Source: Acidobacteriota bacterium (GTDB lineage: Bacteria; Acidobacteriota; Blastocatellia; Pyrinomonadales; Pyrinomonadaceae). From it: a stretch of 61,701 nt of DNA. Under the pieces are notes generated by a model, which searched no databases, was not told the origin of the DNA, and saw only the letters and a list, made by a program, of their open reading frames with translations. Of this stretch, positions 19,047-28,028 are shown piece after piece (the stretch's first letter is position 1; each line of letters begins with the position of its first letter). The translations under genes and the position numbers were made by a program. The stretch lies in the NCBI GenBank assembly GCA_020200135.1, contig JAIVJI010000094.1, positions 22,250 through 83,950 on the forward strand, read 5' to 3'.

Positions 19047-19719
19047 GGCGCGCGCCGACTCCGGCACGAAATCAAAGGCCGGAAAGGGCGGCTACCGGGG
19101 CATCCTCTTCGTCATCAGCTCGCCCTCCGGCGGGGGCAAGGGCACGCTCATCCGCCGCCTGCTCGAAACGGTTCCCGGCATCGGCTACTCCGTCTCCTGG
19201 ACGACGCGCGCCCCGCGCCCGCGCGAGATCGACGGCGTCAACTACCGCTTCGTCTCCGAGGAAGAGTTCACACGGATGAGACAGGCGAACGGCTTCCTGG
19301 AGTGGGCGGTCGTCCACGGCAACCTCTACGGGACGGCCCGCGACGCGGTCAAAAAGGAGATGGCGGGGGGCCGCGACATCATCCTCGAGATCGACGTGCA
19401 GGGGGCGCGCGCCGTCCGCAAGGCCATGAGGTCGGTGGTGTCGGTCTTCATCTTCCCCCCGTCCTTCCAGGTCCTGCGCGAGCGCCTGACGGCGCGCATG
19501 ACGGAGCGCCCCGAGGAGCTGGAGACGAGGCTCGCGAACGCGCGGGGCGAGGTCGAGCAGTATACATACTTCGACTACCTCGTCCTGAACGACGAGGTCG
19601 AGCGCGCCGCCACACAACTCTCGGCGATAGTGTTTGCGGAGAGGGCGCGGCGGAGGCGGCAGGAGTGGGTCGCGCGGCGCGTGCTCGCCTCCTTCGCCCC
19701 CCCGGCGGGCGTTGAATAA
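19039..19719 (+). CDS. gmk: Guanylate kinase
   Basis: 226 residues; phosphorylates GMP to GDP. P-loop SSPSGGGKGTL, GMP-binding segments VSWTTRAPRPREIDGVNYRF and EWAVVHGNLYGT, and the lid region ERLTARMTERPEELETRL are all present. The start is TTG 19039, which overlaps the yicC stop by 8 nt; the much longer open frame upstream is only the yicC shadow. No ATG fits the family N-terminus. Confidence 0.93.
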   Translation: MSEARADSGTKSKAGKGGYRGILFVISSPSGGGKGTLIRRLLETVPGIGYSVSWTTRAPRPREIDGVNYRFVSEEEFTRMRQANGFLEWAVVHGNLYGTARDAVKKEMAGGRDIILEIDVQGARAVRKAMRSVVSVFIFPPSFQVLRERLTARMTERPEELETRLANARGEVEQYTYFDYLVLNDEVERAATQLSAIVFAERARRRRQEWVARRVLASFAPPAGVE

Positions 19720-19814
19720 ATGGCGCGGAAAGTTTATAAAAGAGTGTTCATCTAAACGCTGGATTTTATGAGGTGGCCGGCATTAGAGACCGCAGACGCC
19801 GGCCGGGGAGGGAC

Positions 19815-20060
19815 ATGGCAAAGCCCGCAGACGCGACGACGAAACCCGAAGAGCAGAACGAGCAGGAGCAGCCGCAGGAGACGCCCGAGCTGGACTCGAA
19901 GTACCGCCTCATCCTGGTCGCCGCACAGCGCAGCAAGCAGCTCCAGAGGGGCGCGCGGCCGCGCGTCGAGATGGACGCGCAGCGCCACAAGCCGACGCGC
20001 ATCGCCCTCGAAGAGGTGCATCGCGGGATGATCAACTTCTCTATCCTCGAAAAGGAGTGA
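19815..20060 (+). CDS. rpoZ: RNA polymerase omega subunit
   Basis: 81 residues. The segment LDSKYRLILVAAQRSKQLQRGA and the C-terminal PTRIALEEVHRGMINF match omega, which assists folding of the beta' subunit. ATG 19815 is chosen because GGAGG lies 4 nt upstream; a longer frame adds only Arg-rich sequence. It is last in the conserved gmk-rpoZ pair. Confidence 0.9.
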   Translation: MAKPADATTKPEEQNEQEQPQETPELDSKYRLILVAAQRSKQLQRGARPRVEMDAQRHKPTRIALEEVHRGMINFSILEKE

Positions 20061-20089
20061 GCCGGCCCCGGCTCGCGGTTTAAAAACCT

Positions 20090-20156
20090 GAGGCGCGCCA
20101 GCGGCCGCCGTCCCGCATCCACGTCGGACGCGGGACGGCGGCCGCCGGCGCGCCTC
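20090..20156. terminator. Long bidirectional hairpin between convergent rpoZ and ETF-QO
   Basis: The arms (20090-20114 and 20131-20156) are GC-rich inverted repeats including GAGGCGCGCC / GGCGCGCCTC and GCGGCCGCCGTCCCGC / its complement, with about 14 nt in the loop. A TTTA follows on the plus side and TTTTTAAA on the minus side. It separates convergent genes and likely terminates both. Confidence 0.75.
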
Positions 20157-20168
20157 TTTACGTGTTCC

Positions 20169-21875
20169 CTACATCCCCTTGTATTCAGGCCCGCCGCCGC
20201 CCTCGGGCGTGACCCAGTTGATGATCTGGTAGGGGTCCATGATGTCGCACGTCTTGCAGTGGACGCAGTTCGAGAAGTTTATCTGTAGCTTCCGTTGGCC
20301 TTCGCCGTTCTCGACCATCTCGTAGACGGCCGCCGGGCAGAAGCGCTGGCACGGGTTGCCGTACTCCTCCGCGCAGCGCGTCGAGCAGATGTTGGTGTCG
20401 AGGACGTGGAGGTGCGCGGGCTGGTCCTCGTCGTGCGAGACCGCCGCGTGGTAAACGTCGGTCACCTTGTTGAAGGTCAGCTTGTTGTCGAAGCGCAGCT
20501 TGCCGTAGCGCTGGTTGATGTCGTCGCCCTGATACCCGTAGTCCTTCAGCTTCTTCAACGCGGCGTGCCCCGGCTCAAGGCTCGCGCGGTCGAAGAGACC
20601 CCACGAGCGGCCGCCCGTGATGAACTGGAGCCCCGCGTTCGCCAGCCCCAGCCAGCGGCCGTGCTTGAAGGCGGCGTGGAAGTTGCGCACGCGCCGCAGC
20701 TCCTGCGTGATCCAGCTCTCGCGGACGAGCTGCCGGTAGCGCTTGAGCTGCTGTCGAGAGTAGTCCTCGACCAGCAGCGCCTCGAAGATGGCCTGCGCGG
20801 CGAGCATCCCGCTCTTGATGGCGGTGTGGATGCCCTTCAGCCGTTGCGAGTTGAGGAAGCCGGCCGAGTCGCCGACGAGCAGGAACCCGTCGCCGTGAAA
20901 CTGCGGGATGGCGTAGAAGCCGCCGGCCGCGATGGTCTTCGCGCCGTAGCGTATCATCCTGCCGCCTTCGAGCAGCTTCGCCAGGAAAGGGTGCTCCTTG
21001 AACCGCTGGAACTCGGCGTGCGGGTCGAGCAGCGGGTCCTGGTAGTCGAGCCCCGTCACGTAGCCGAGGTTGACGATGCGGTTCTGCATCCCGTAAATCC
21101 ACCCGCCGCCGTAGGTATTCGCGTCCGACGGGAAGCCGAGCGTGTGCGTGACGCGCCCGGCCGGGTAGCGGTCGTCGGGCAGCTCCCAAAGCTCCTTGAC
21201 GCCGATGCTGTAGACCTGCGGCTCGCGCCCGTCGTTCAGGCCCAGCCGCTGCGTCAACTGCTTCGTCAGCGAGCCGCGCGGCCCCTCGCCGAGCACCGTC
21301 ACCTTCGAGAGGATGTCCACGCCCGGCTCGAAGTTGGCGCGCCGCCTCCCTTCCCTGTCCACGCCCTTGTCGCCCGTGCGCACGCCGACGACGTGGTCTT
21401 TCTCGTCGTAGAGCATCTCTGCGCCGGGGAACTCGGGGAAGATGTTGACGCCCGCCTCCTCGCACTTCTCGCCGAGCCAGGCGGTGAGCTTGTTGAGCGA
21501 GACGATGTAGTAGCCGTGGTTCTTCAGGGGCGGCGGGGTGACGGGCGACTTGATGGCGCGCGTCTTGGTCAGGTAAAGGAAGTAGTCCTCCTTGACCGGC
21601 GACTCGACCGGCGCCCCCTGTTCGAGAAAGTCTGGGATTAGTTCCCTCAGAGCCTTCGGGTCCATCACCGCGCCCGAGAGGATGTGCGAGCCGACGGCCG
21701 CGCCCTTCTCGATGACCGCGATCTGAATCTCGCCGAGCGGCTTCCCTTTGCGAGTCCCCTTCTCGACGGCCTCGTTGTGCTCGCCGACGAGCCGCGCGAG
21801 GTGCAGCGCCCCGCTCAGAGACGCCGGCCCCGCGCCGACGAAGAGAACGTCCATCTCGATGCTTTCGCGTTCCAT
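20169..21875 (-). CDS. Electron-transfer flavoprotein-ubiquinone oxidoreductase
   Basis: 568 residues. An FAD-binding motif (DVLFVGAGPASLSGALHLARL) opens the protein, and GDSAGFLNSQRLKGIHTAIKSGM matches the flavoprotein fold. The C-terminal ferredoxin domain has CSTRCAEEYGNPCQRFCP and CVHCKTCD for a [4Fe-4S] cluster. The enzyme passes electrons from ETF (fatty acid and amino acid oxidation) to quinone, feeding the bc/oxidase chain encoded at the other end of the window. The start is ATG 21875 (GGAG 8 nt upstream); the upstream frame lacks support. Confidence 0.93.
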   Translation of the reverse strand: MERESIEMDVLFVGAGPASLSGALHLARLVGEHNEAVEKGTRKGKPLGEIQIAVIEKGAAVGSHILSGAVMDPKALRELIPDFLEQGAPVESPVKEDYFLYLTKTRAIKSPVTPPPLKNHGYYIVSLNKLTAWLGEKCEEAGVNIFPEFPGAEMLYDEKDHVVGVRTGDKGVDREGRRRANFEPGVDILSKVTVLGEGPRGSLTKQLTQRLGLNDGREPQVYSIGVKELWELPDDRYPAGRVTHTLGFPSDANTYGGGWIYGMQNRIVNLGYVTGLDYQDPLLDPHAEFQRFKEHPFLAKLLEGGRMIRYGAKTIAAGGFYAIPQFHGDGFLLVGDSAGFLNSQRLKGIHTAIKSGMLAAQAIFEALLVEDYSRQQLKRYRQLVRESWITQELRRVRNFHAAFKHGRWLGLANAGLQFITGGRSWGLFDRASLEPGHAALKKLKDYGYQGDDINQRYGKLRFDNKLTFNKVTDVYHAAVSHDEDQPAHLHVLDTNICSTRCAEEYGNPCQRFCPAAVYEMVENGEGQRKLQINFSNCVHCKTCDIMDPYQIINWVTPEGGGGPEYKGM

Positions 21876-22054
21876 CACTCGTGCTCCTACGATCAACGCC
21901 GAACGGAAAAATGAATTGCCATTCAGTTTAGCGAGCCGCCGTGAAAATAGCAAAACGGCTGCGCTTCGGGCTCCGGATTTGCCGATTCCGCGGGCGGGGC
22001 ACATAATCTTCCGCAAGGTTCATCCCGACGATTTCAGGACGAAGGGGACGCTCG

Positions 22055-24135
<2,081 letters not shown>

Positions 24136-24145
<10 letters not shown>

Positions 24146-25026
24146 CAGGACTCGCGCAGCGCGCGGAGCAAGTCTTCGCCGAAGCTTCTTACCTTCGACT
24201 CGCCAAGGCCGTAGATGTTCGCGAGGGCTTCGAGCGTCTCGGGGCGCTCGCGCGCGAGGTGTTCGAGCGTCCGGTCGGGGCAGATCATGTAGGCGGGCAC
24301 GCGCTGCGTGTTGGCGCGCCCCAGCCTCCACTGCTTCAGCGCCTTGACCACGCGCTTCTCATCCGGCGTCAGGACGATCTCCGGCCCCGCCGGCCTCCTC
24401 TTTTTGCGCGGCTCCTTCCCCGGCTCGGCCGGCTCGGACGGCGCCAGCTCCGACACGCGCAGCGCAAGCTCCAAACGCCCCTCCTCCGCGAGCAGACGGC
24501 TCAACTCGTCGTAGACCAGCAGCGCCATTCTCGCGTCGAGCGCGGCGTACTCTATCTGCGCGCGTGTCAGCGGACGGCGGCGCCAGTTAGACTTCTGGAA
24601 CGTCTTATCCAGAGGCAGCCCGAACAGGTGCTCGGCCAGCGCGGCGAGGCTGTGCGACGAGAGCGTGAGCGCCATGCGCGACATCCGCAGCGTGTCCACG
24701 AGCCCCGCCGTGAGGACGCCCGCGCCGCGCAGCACCCCTTCGTCAAATCGCGCGTTGTGCGCGATCATCTTCGTCTCGGGAGACTCAAGCAGCGGCTTGA
24801 GTGCCTCCACGCCCGCGGCGAGGACGTCGGCCACGAGCACGTCGCCCTCTGGCGGCGCCAGCTGCACCAGCGAGACCTCCATGCGGCTGGTCTTGACGTC
24901 CCAGCAGGTCTCCGTGTCGAGCCCAAGCAACCTCTCGCCGCCGAGCGCCTCGGCGGCCTCGCGCAGCTCGGCCGGGTCGGCGACGTAGCGCCAGGTGACG
25001 CGGCCCGAACGCTCCAGCCAGCTCAA
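24136..25026 (-). CDS. rnd: Ribonuclease D
   Basis: 296 residues. The DEDD exonuclease domain (residues 10-190) has [23 protein letters not shown] and [18 protein letters not shown]-terminal HRDC domain (about 215-290) has [15 protein letters not shown] and [16 protein letters not shown]. It trims 3' ends of structured RNAs. The start is uncertain: TTG 25026 has GAGG 8 nt upstream; GTG 25062 is in frame; the frame runs on into the IS end, so part of its upstream region was displaced by the insertion. Confidence 0.88.
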
Positions 25027-25106
25027 ACTTCCGCCCTCTTGCTCATCCGAATTTTTTCCCACGACGAAGGCGCGCAATTTAGCACACAAAAGCGCACGCA
25101 CGCAGG

Positions 25107-25114
25107 CTAATTTG
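25107..25114. repeat. Target-site duplication, left copy
   Basis: CTAATTTG directly abuts the left inverted repeat. An identical 8-mer abuts the right inverted repeat at 27911-27918. Eight bp is the expected duplication for IS1595-family insertions. Confidence 0.92.
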
Positions 25115-25140
25115 GGCAATAATATACTTGACGTACCACG
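25115..25140 (+). repeat. Left terminal inverted repeat
   Basis: Begins GGCAATAATATAC and ends GTACCACG; 26 bp identical to the reverse complement of 27885-27910. The -35 box TTGACG of the transposase promoter lies inside it. Confidence 0.95.
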
Positions 25141-25156
25141 CGCTTCGTGCTATAAC
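25128..25156 (+). promoter_or_regulatory. Transposase promoter using the inverted repeat as -35
   Basis: TTGACG (25128-25133), a 17 bp spacer and TATAAC (25151-25156), eight nt before the transposase ATG, so the transcript would have almost no leader. The -35 is inside the left inverted repeat. Confidence 0.7.
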
Positions 25157-25163
25157 TTAGCAC

Positions 25164-26129
25164 ATGAAGAGCAGCGGCAAAAAGACACCACGTACAACGG
25201 ACTTCCCGCAGACCTTACAGGAAGCAATCAAGTATTTCTCAGACCCCGAAGCTTGCACAACGTTCGTTGCGATGATGCGCTGGCCTGACGGGGTGACTTG
25301 TCCTTACTGCGCGGGCAAGGCTCTGTCTTACCTCTCGACTGTCCGCAAGTGGAAGTGCATGAACAAGACTTGCCACAAGCAATTCAGCGCGAAGGTCGGC
25401 ACGGTCATGGAAGACAGTCCGATTGGCCTTGATAAATGGCTCGCGGCTATGTGGATGATTGCCAACGATAAGAACGGCATTAGTAGTTATGAAATTCACC
25501 GCGCTCTGGACATCACGCAAAAGTCGGCGTGGTTTCTACTTCACAGAATCCGTCTCGCCATGCAGAACGGCACGCTTGAAAAGATGAAAGGTCAAGTGGA
25601 AGCCGACGAGACGTACATCGGCGGCCTCGCGCGCAACATGCACAGGAGCGAGCGCGGGAGAAAGGTTAAGGGCACGGGCGGCAAGGGTAAGGTCGCTGTT
25701 ATGGGCTTGCTAGAGCGCGACGGCAAGGTGAGAGCGAAGGTGATTAGAGACGCGACCTCTCTTATTCTACACGCCGAAGTGAGAGGCAACGTCGAGCCGG
25801 GCGCGGAACTCTTCACGGACGCATGGCAAGGTTATAGCGGCCTGCATCAGCAGTTCATCCACCAAGTCATTAACCACGCGGAGAAGTACGTTGACGGCCA
25901 GATTCACACGAACGGGATTGAGAACTTTTGGAGCCTCTTGAAGCGCGGTATTAAGGGAACGTATGTGAGTGTTGAGCCGTTCCACTTGTTCCGCTATCTT
26001 GACGAGCAGACTTTCAGGTTCAACGAGAGAAAGGGGAAAGACGCTGATAGGTTCATTAAGACTGTGAGGCAGATTGCAGGAAAGCGACTGACCTTTGATG
26101 AACTTACCGGCAAGAAAACTTGCCACTAA
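25164..26129 (+). CDS. IS1595-family (ISXO2-like) transposase
   Basis: 321 residues. The N-terminal zinc ribbon has CPYC and CMNKTC (about residues 49-72). The DDE-type core has the first Asp in VEADETYIGG (about 150), the second in LFTDAWQGYSG (about 220) and the Glu in NGIENFWSLLKRGIKGTY (about 255). Length and motifs are complete, so an active enzyme is likely. It catalyses cut or copy of the element flanked by the 26-bp repeats. Confidence 0.95.
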   Translation: MKSSGKKTPRTTDFPQTLQEAIKYFSDPEACTTFVAMMRWPDGVTCPYCAGKALSYLSTVRKWKCMNKTCHKQFSAKVGTVMEDSPIGLDKWLAAMWMIANDKNGISSYEIHRALDITQKSAWFLLHRIRLAMQNGTLEKMKGQVEADETYIGGLARNMHRSERGRKVKGTGGKGKVAVMGLLERDGKVRAKVIRDATSLILHAEVRGNVEPGAELFTDAWQGYSGLHQQFIHQVINHAEKYVDGQIHTNGIENFWSLLKRGIKGTYVSVEPFHLFRYLDEQTFRFNERKGKDADRFIKTVRQIAGKRLTFDELTGKKTCH

Positions 26130-26158
26130 AGAGAGGCGGCAAGGGCGCGGCAAACGGA

Positions 26159-26187
26159 AGCGGGTTATTTAGCCCGCTTCTCTTTTT
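26159..26187. terminator. Shared terminator between transposase and passenger operon
   Basis: The stem AGCGGG / CCCGCT with an 8-nt loop is followed on the plus strand by TCTCTTTTT. It sits between the convergent transposase and passenger operon. The TAA stop of the last passenger gene is inside the loop region, so the hairpin likely ends both transcripts. Confidence 0.75.
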
Positions 26188-26320
26188 CGCGCTCTTTCTT
26201 TTTCTTGTATTCTTCCTGCCGCTTATCAATCTCTTTCTTCGGAACGGCCAACAGTTTCCTAGTGAACTCGGTGAAAGTGTCGGCTTCGCTTCGCGGTTCG
26301 GTACGGGTCTGTTTTCTCAT
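26165..26320 (-). CDS. Small Lys/Glu-rich passenger protein, 51 aa
   Basis: 51 residues from ATG 26320, which overlaps the DUF5615 stop by one base (TGATG), so translation is coupled. The sequence has EFTRKLLAVPKKEIDKRQEE followed by a tail almost entirely of Lys, Glu and Arg. The pattern KLLAVPKxEID recalls short conserved hypothetical proteins seen beside nucleases and toxins in many bacteria, but I cannot name the family. It ends in the element terminator. Confidence 0.55.
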   Translation of the reverse strand: MRKQTRTEPRSEADTFTEFTRKLLAVPKKEIDKRQEEYKKKKEREKEKRAK

Positions 26321-26730
26321 CAGTACCTTTCTTCCACACTTTCTTTATGCTCTTTGTAGATTGTGAATCTGTCTGACCTGAGATACGTGACGTGCCCTTT
26401 GGCTTCAGACCTCTTTCCAGATTCACAAAATGCCTTCATTCGGGCGTATATCTCTTCGGCGCTCGGTCTTGGATGTTTGATTAAGATTATCCCGCCGTGC
26501 TCGCAAGGTTCATACACGCGCTCATTGATGTCTCTAAAGTTATGGGTTAATAGTAGTCGCCGCTTTGTCGTTGTTGCGGCTACCAGCCGATTATCCTTAG
26601 TGCCCGACTTTAGGCCGCACTCAAAGGTCGTTTTAACATCAACCGACCCGATTCTGCGGAGGGCGTCTATCACTTGCGGGCCAAGAATATCTTCGTCAAC
26701 CATGACCTTAAGGTGTTTCGTGCGGGTCAC
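26320..26730 (-). CDS. DUF5615 PIN-like protein (putative toxin)
   Basis: 136 residues from GTG 26730 (GGAG 7 nt upstream, inside the DUF433 gene). The N-terminal HLKVMVDEDILGPQVIDALR, then LVAATTTKRRLLLTHNFRDI, match the DUF5615 PIN-like fold with conserved Asp residues (VDED, THNFRD). Such proteins are commonly paired with DUF433 proteins in toxin-antitoxin-like operons and are predicted RNases. It overlaps the DUF433 gene by 23 nt, which supports a co-translated pair. Confidence 0.8.
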   Translation of the reverse strand: MTRTKHLKVMVDEDILGPQVIDALRRIGSVDVKTTFECGLKSGTKDNRLVAATTTKRRLLLTHNFRDINERVYEPCEHGGIILIKHPRPSAEEIYARMKAFCESGKRSEAKGHVTYLRSDRFTIYKEHKESVEERY

Positions 26731-27073
26731 ACGCTATCTCCAAAAAGTCTTGAGCGTAAGCGATGGCATCTTTAATCTGCTTCTCGCTTAGATGAGGTTC
26801 ATGGATTTTTACAACGGCTTGAATACTTCCGTATAGATACAGCTTTGCCAGAACATTGCCGACCGATAGCCGCGTGTTTTCAACGTGCGGCGTACCGCTA
26901 AGAACTTCTGCATCCATATTAATAGCCGGATGCCCCACGCACAGCCTTTCCGCCAGAGCGCGGATGCGTTTCTTAACCAGAGCCTCGTCAACCGGACGCT
27001 CTATGCGAACCAGAACGGGAGCCTGTCGCCGTTGCCGCCTTTCAAACAGATACTTCGCCGGGGATGTCGGCAT
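26708..27073 (-). CDS. DUF433 protein (putative antitoxin)
   Basis: 121 residues from ATG 27073. The C-terminal half has INMDAEVLSGTPHVENTRLS, then VGNVLAKLYLYG, HLSEKQIKDAIAYAQDFLE, the usual DUF433 pattern with a predicted helix-turn-helix. DUF433 proteins are regarded as the antitoxin partner of DUF5615 or related PIN-like toxins. The N-terminal 30 residues are basic. The start is not backed by a strong ribosome site. Confidence 0.8.
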   Translation of the reverse strand: MPTSPAKYLFERRQRRQAPVLVRIERPVDEALVKKRIRALAERLCVGHPAINMDAEVLSGTPHVENTRLSVGNVLAKLYLYGSIQAVVKIHEPHLSEKQIKDAIAYAQDFLEIACDPHETP

Positions 27074-27092
27074 GGCGCAGGATATAGCAGCC

Positions 27093-27773
27093 TTAGACAC
27101 CCGTCGTGCTCTTACTACCATTGCCATTCTCCCTTCTTATCAGAGGGTTGATGTACTGAGAGAATCTTTCTACCTCTTGAATCAACTCAAACTGTTTTAA
27201 ATCTACGTCTAAGTAAGCTTGGCCGAAGATAAACGTACTTTCCTCGCCACGGTCAACGATAGCCGTTGCCAAAGGTGCGGTTTCAGGAAAAGTGATAGCA
27301 ACGCCTGTCACGACAGAGTCTTTCAACGCTTCGTCTGATGACAAGAGCGGGTACGGAAGATTTATCGTCGGCACGAACCTCTTATCAAATATAAATACGC
27401 TGTTGATGTGTGCATGTGGCGTCTCGCTCTTGAAAAATTGCCCGAACCATTGCGCGGAATCTTCTAAGTAAGGGGACTGTTCACCCTTCACCGCCCTTTC
27501 GGCCTTATGATAGTTAATCGTAGCCGTCCCGCTGCCGTCTTCTTTAATCAGGATTCTTAAATGCGCGTGCTGTTTCGCGTTCGCTTTTCGGCTCCCAAAG
27601 GATATTGTCAAAGACAAGTCACCGTCTTCATCAACCAATTCGCTTGCGTCCTTAAAGCCAGTCGCCTTCAGGAAACCATCCTTTCTAAATTCTTCGGCAG
27701 TGAAGCCGTGGGATTCTCTCTCCGACTGCTTGGATGCGTTAACGTGGGACACTTGCAGTCTGCGAAACGTCAC
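27093..27773 (-). CDS. Passenger protein of unknown function, first gene of the operon
   Basis: 226 residues from GTG 27773 (MTFRRLQVSHVNASK); a frame from 27836 is also open. No signal peptide or membrane helix is clear. It contains a beta-rich central part (SLTISFGSRKANAKQHAHL, GSGTATINYHK) and a C-terminal part ending with an acidic helix (LKQFELIQEVERFSQYI). I do not recognise the family. It is the upstream-most gene of the passenger operon and ends 20 nt before the DUF433 start. Confidence 0.6.
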   Translation of the reverse strand: MTFRRLQVSHVNASKQSERESHGFTAEEFRKDGFLKATGFKDASELVDEDGDLSLTISFGSRKANAKQHAHLRILIKEDGSGTATINYHKAERAVKGEQSPYLEDSAQWFGQFFKSETPHAHINSVFIFDKRFVPTINLPYPLLSSDEALKDSVVTGVAITFPETAPLATAIVDRGEESTFIFGQAYLDVDLKQFELIQEVERFSQYINPLIRRENGNGSKSTTGV

Positions 27774-27868
27774 ACGCCCCGCGAGGATTATTATATAAGA
27801 GGCGGGAAGCATACAGGAAGACGCCAGTGGCGTCACGGGAAATCTACGCGGCGGGTTGTGTGAGGTAA

Positions 27869-27897
27869 AATACAGGCTCGGAGTCGTGGTACGTCAA
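27869..27897 (-). promoter_or_regulatory. Passenger-operon promoter using the right inverted repeat as -35
   Basis: On the minus strand TTGACG (27892-27897) lies inside the right inverted repeat, followed after exactly 17 bp by TGTATT (27869-27874). This mirrors the transposase promoter at the left end. A second AT-rich -10-like sequence (TATAAT, near 27795) could give an additional start. Confidence 0.55.
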
Positions 27898-27910
27898 GTA
27901 TATTATTGCC
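27885..27910 (-). repeat. Right terminal inverted repeat
   Basis: 26 bp, exact reverse complement of the left repeat (25115-25140). Confidence 0.95.
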
Positions 27911-27918
27911 CTAATTTG
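27911..27918. repeat. Target-site duplication, right copy
   Basis: CTAATTTG, identical to the left copy at 25107-25114. Confidence 0.92.
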
Positions 27919-28028
27919 CTTGACTTGGGCCTCCTGAACGCGTTACCTTTCCTGTGCCAACATTGTTGGCCGCCCCTTCTGACCGCCACACGTCATCAGC
28001 CCTTCCCGCGCTCATTCCCGGTTCAAAG

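Larger units (their letters stand above)
25115..27910. mobile_element. IS1595-family element with passenger operon, 2,796 bp
   Basis: Bounded by 26-bp perfect inverted repeats and flanked by the 8-bp direct repeat CTAATTTG. It contains one DDE transposase on the plus strand and four passenger genes on the minus strand, including a DUF433/DUF5615 pair. Base composition is visibly lower in GC than the host on both sides. The two gene groups converge on a shared hairpin terminator at 26159-26187. It inserted between ribonuclease D and the HD-GYP gene, in their common upstream region. All parts look intact, so it may still be mobile. Confidence 0.95.

Noticed and set aside
26120..26359. Plus-strand hydrophobic 79-aa frame within the IS
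   Set aside because: It is the antisense shadow of the 51-aa Lys/Glu-rich gene and crosses the terminator.
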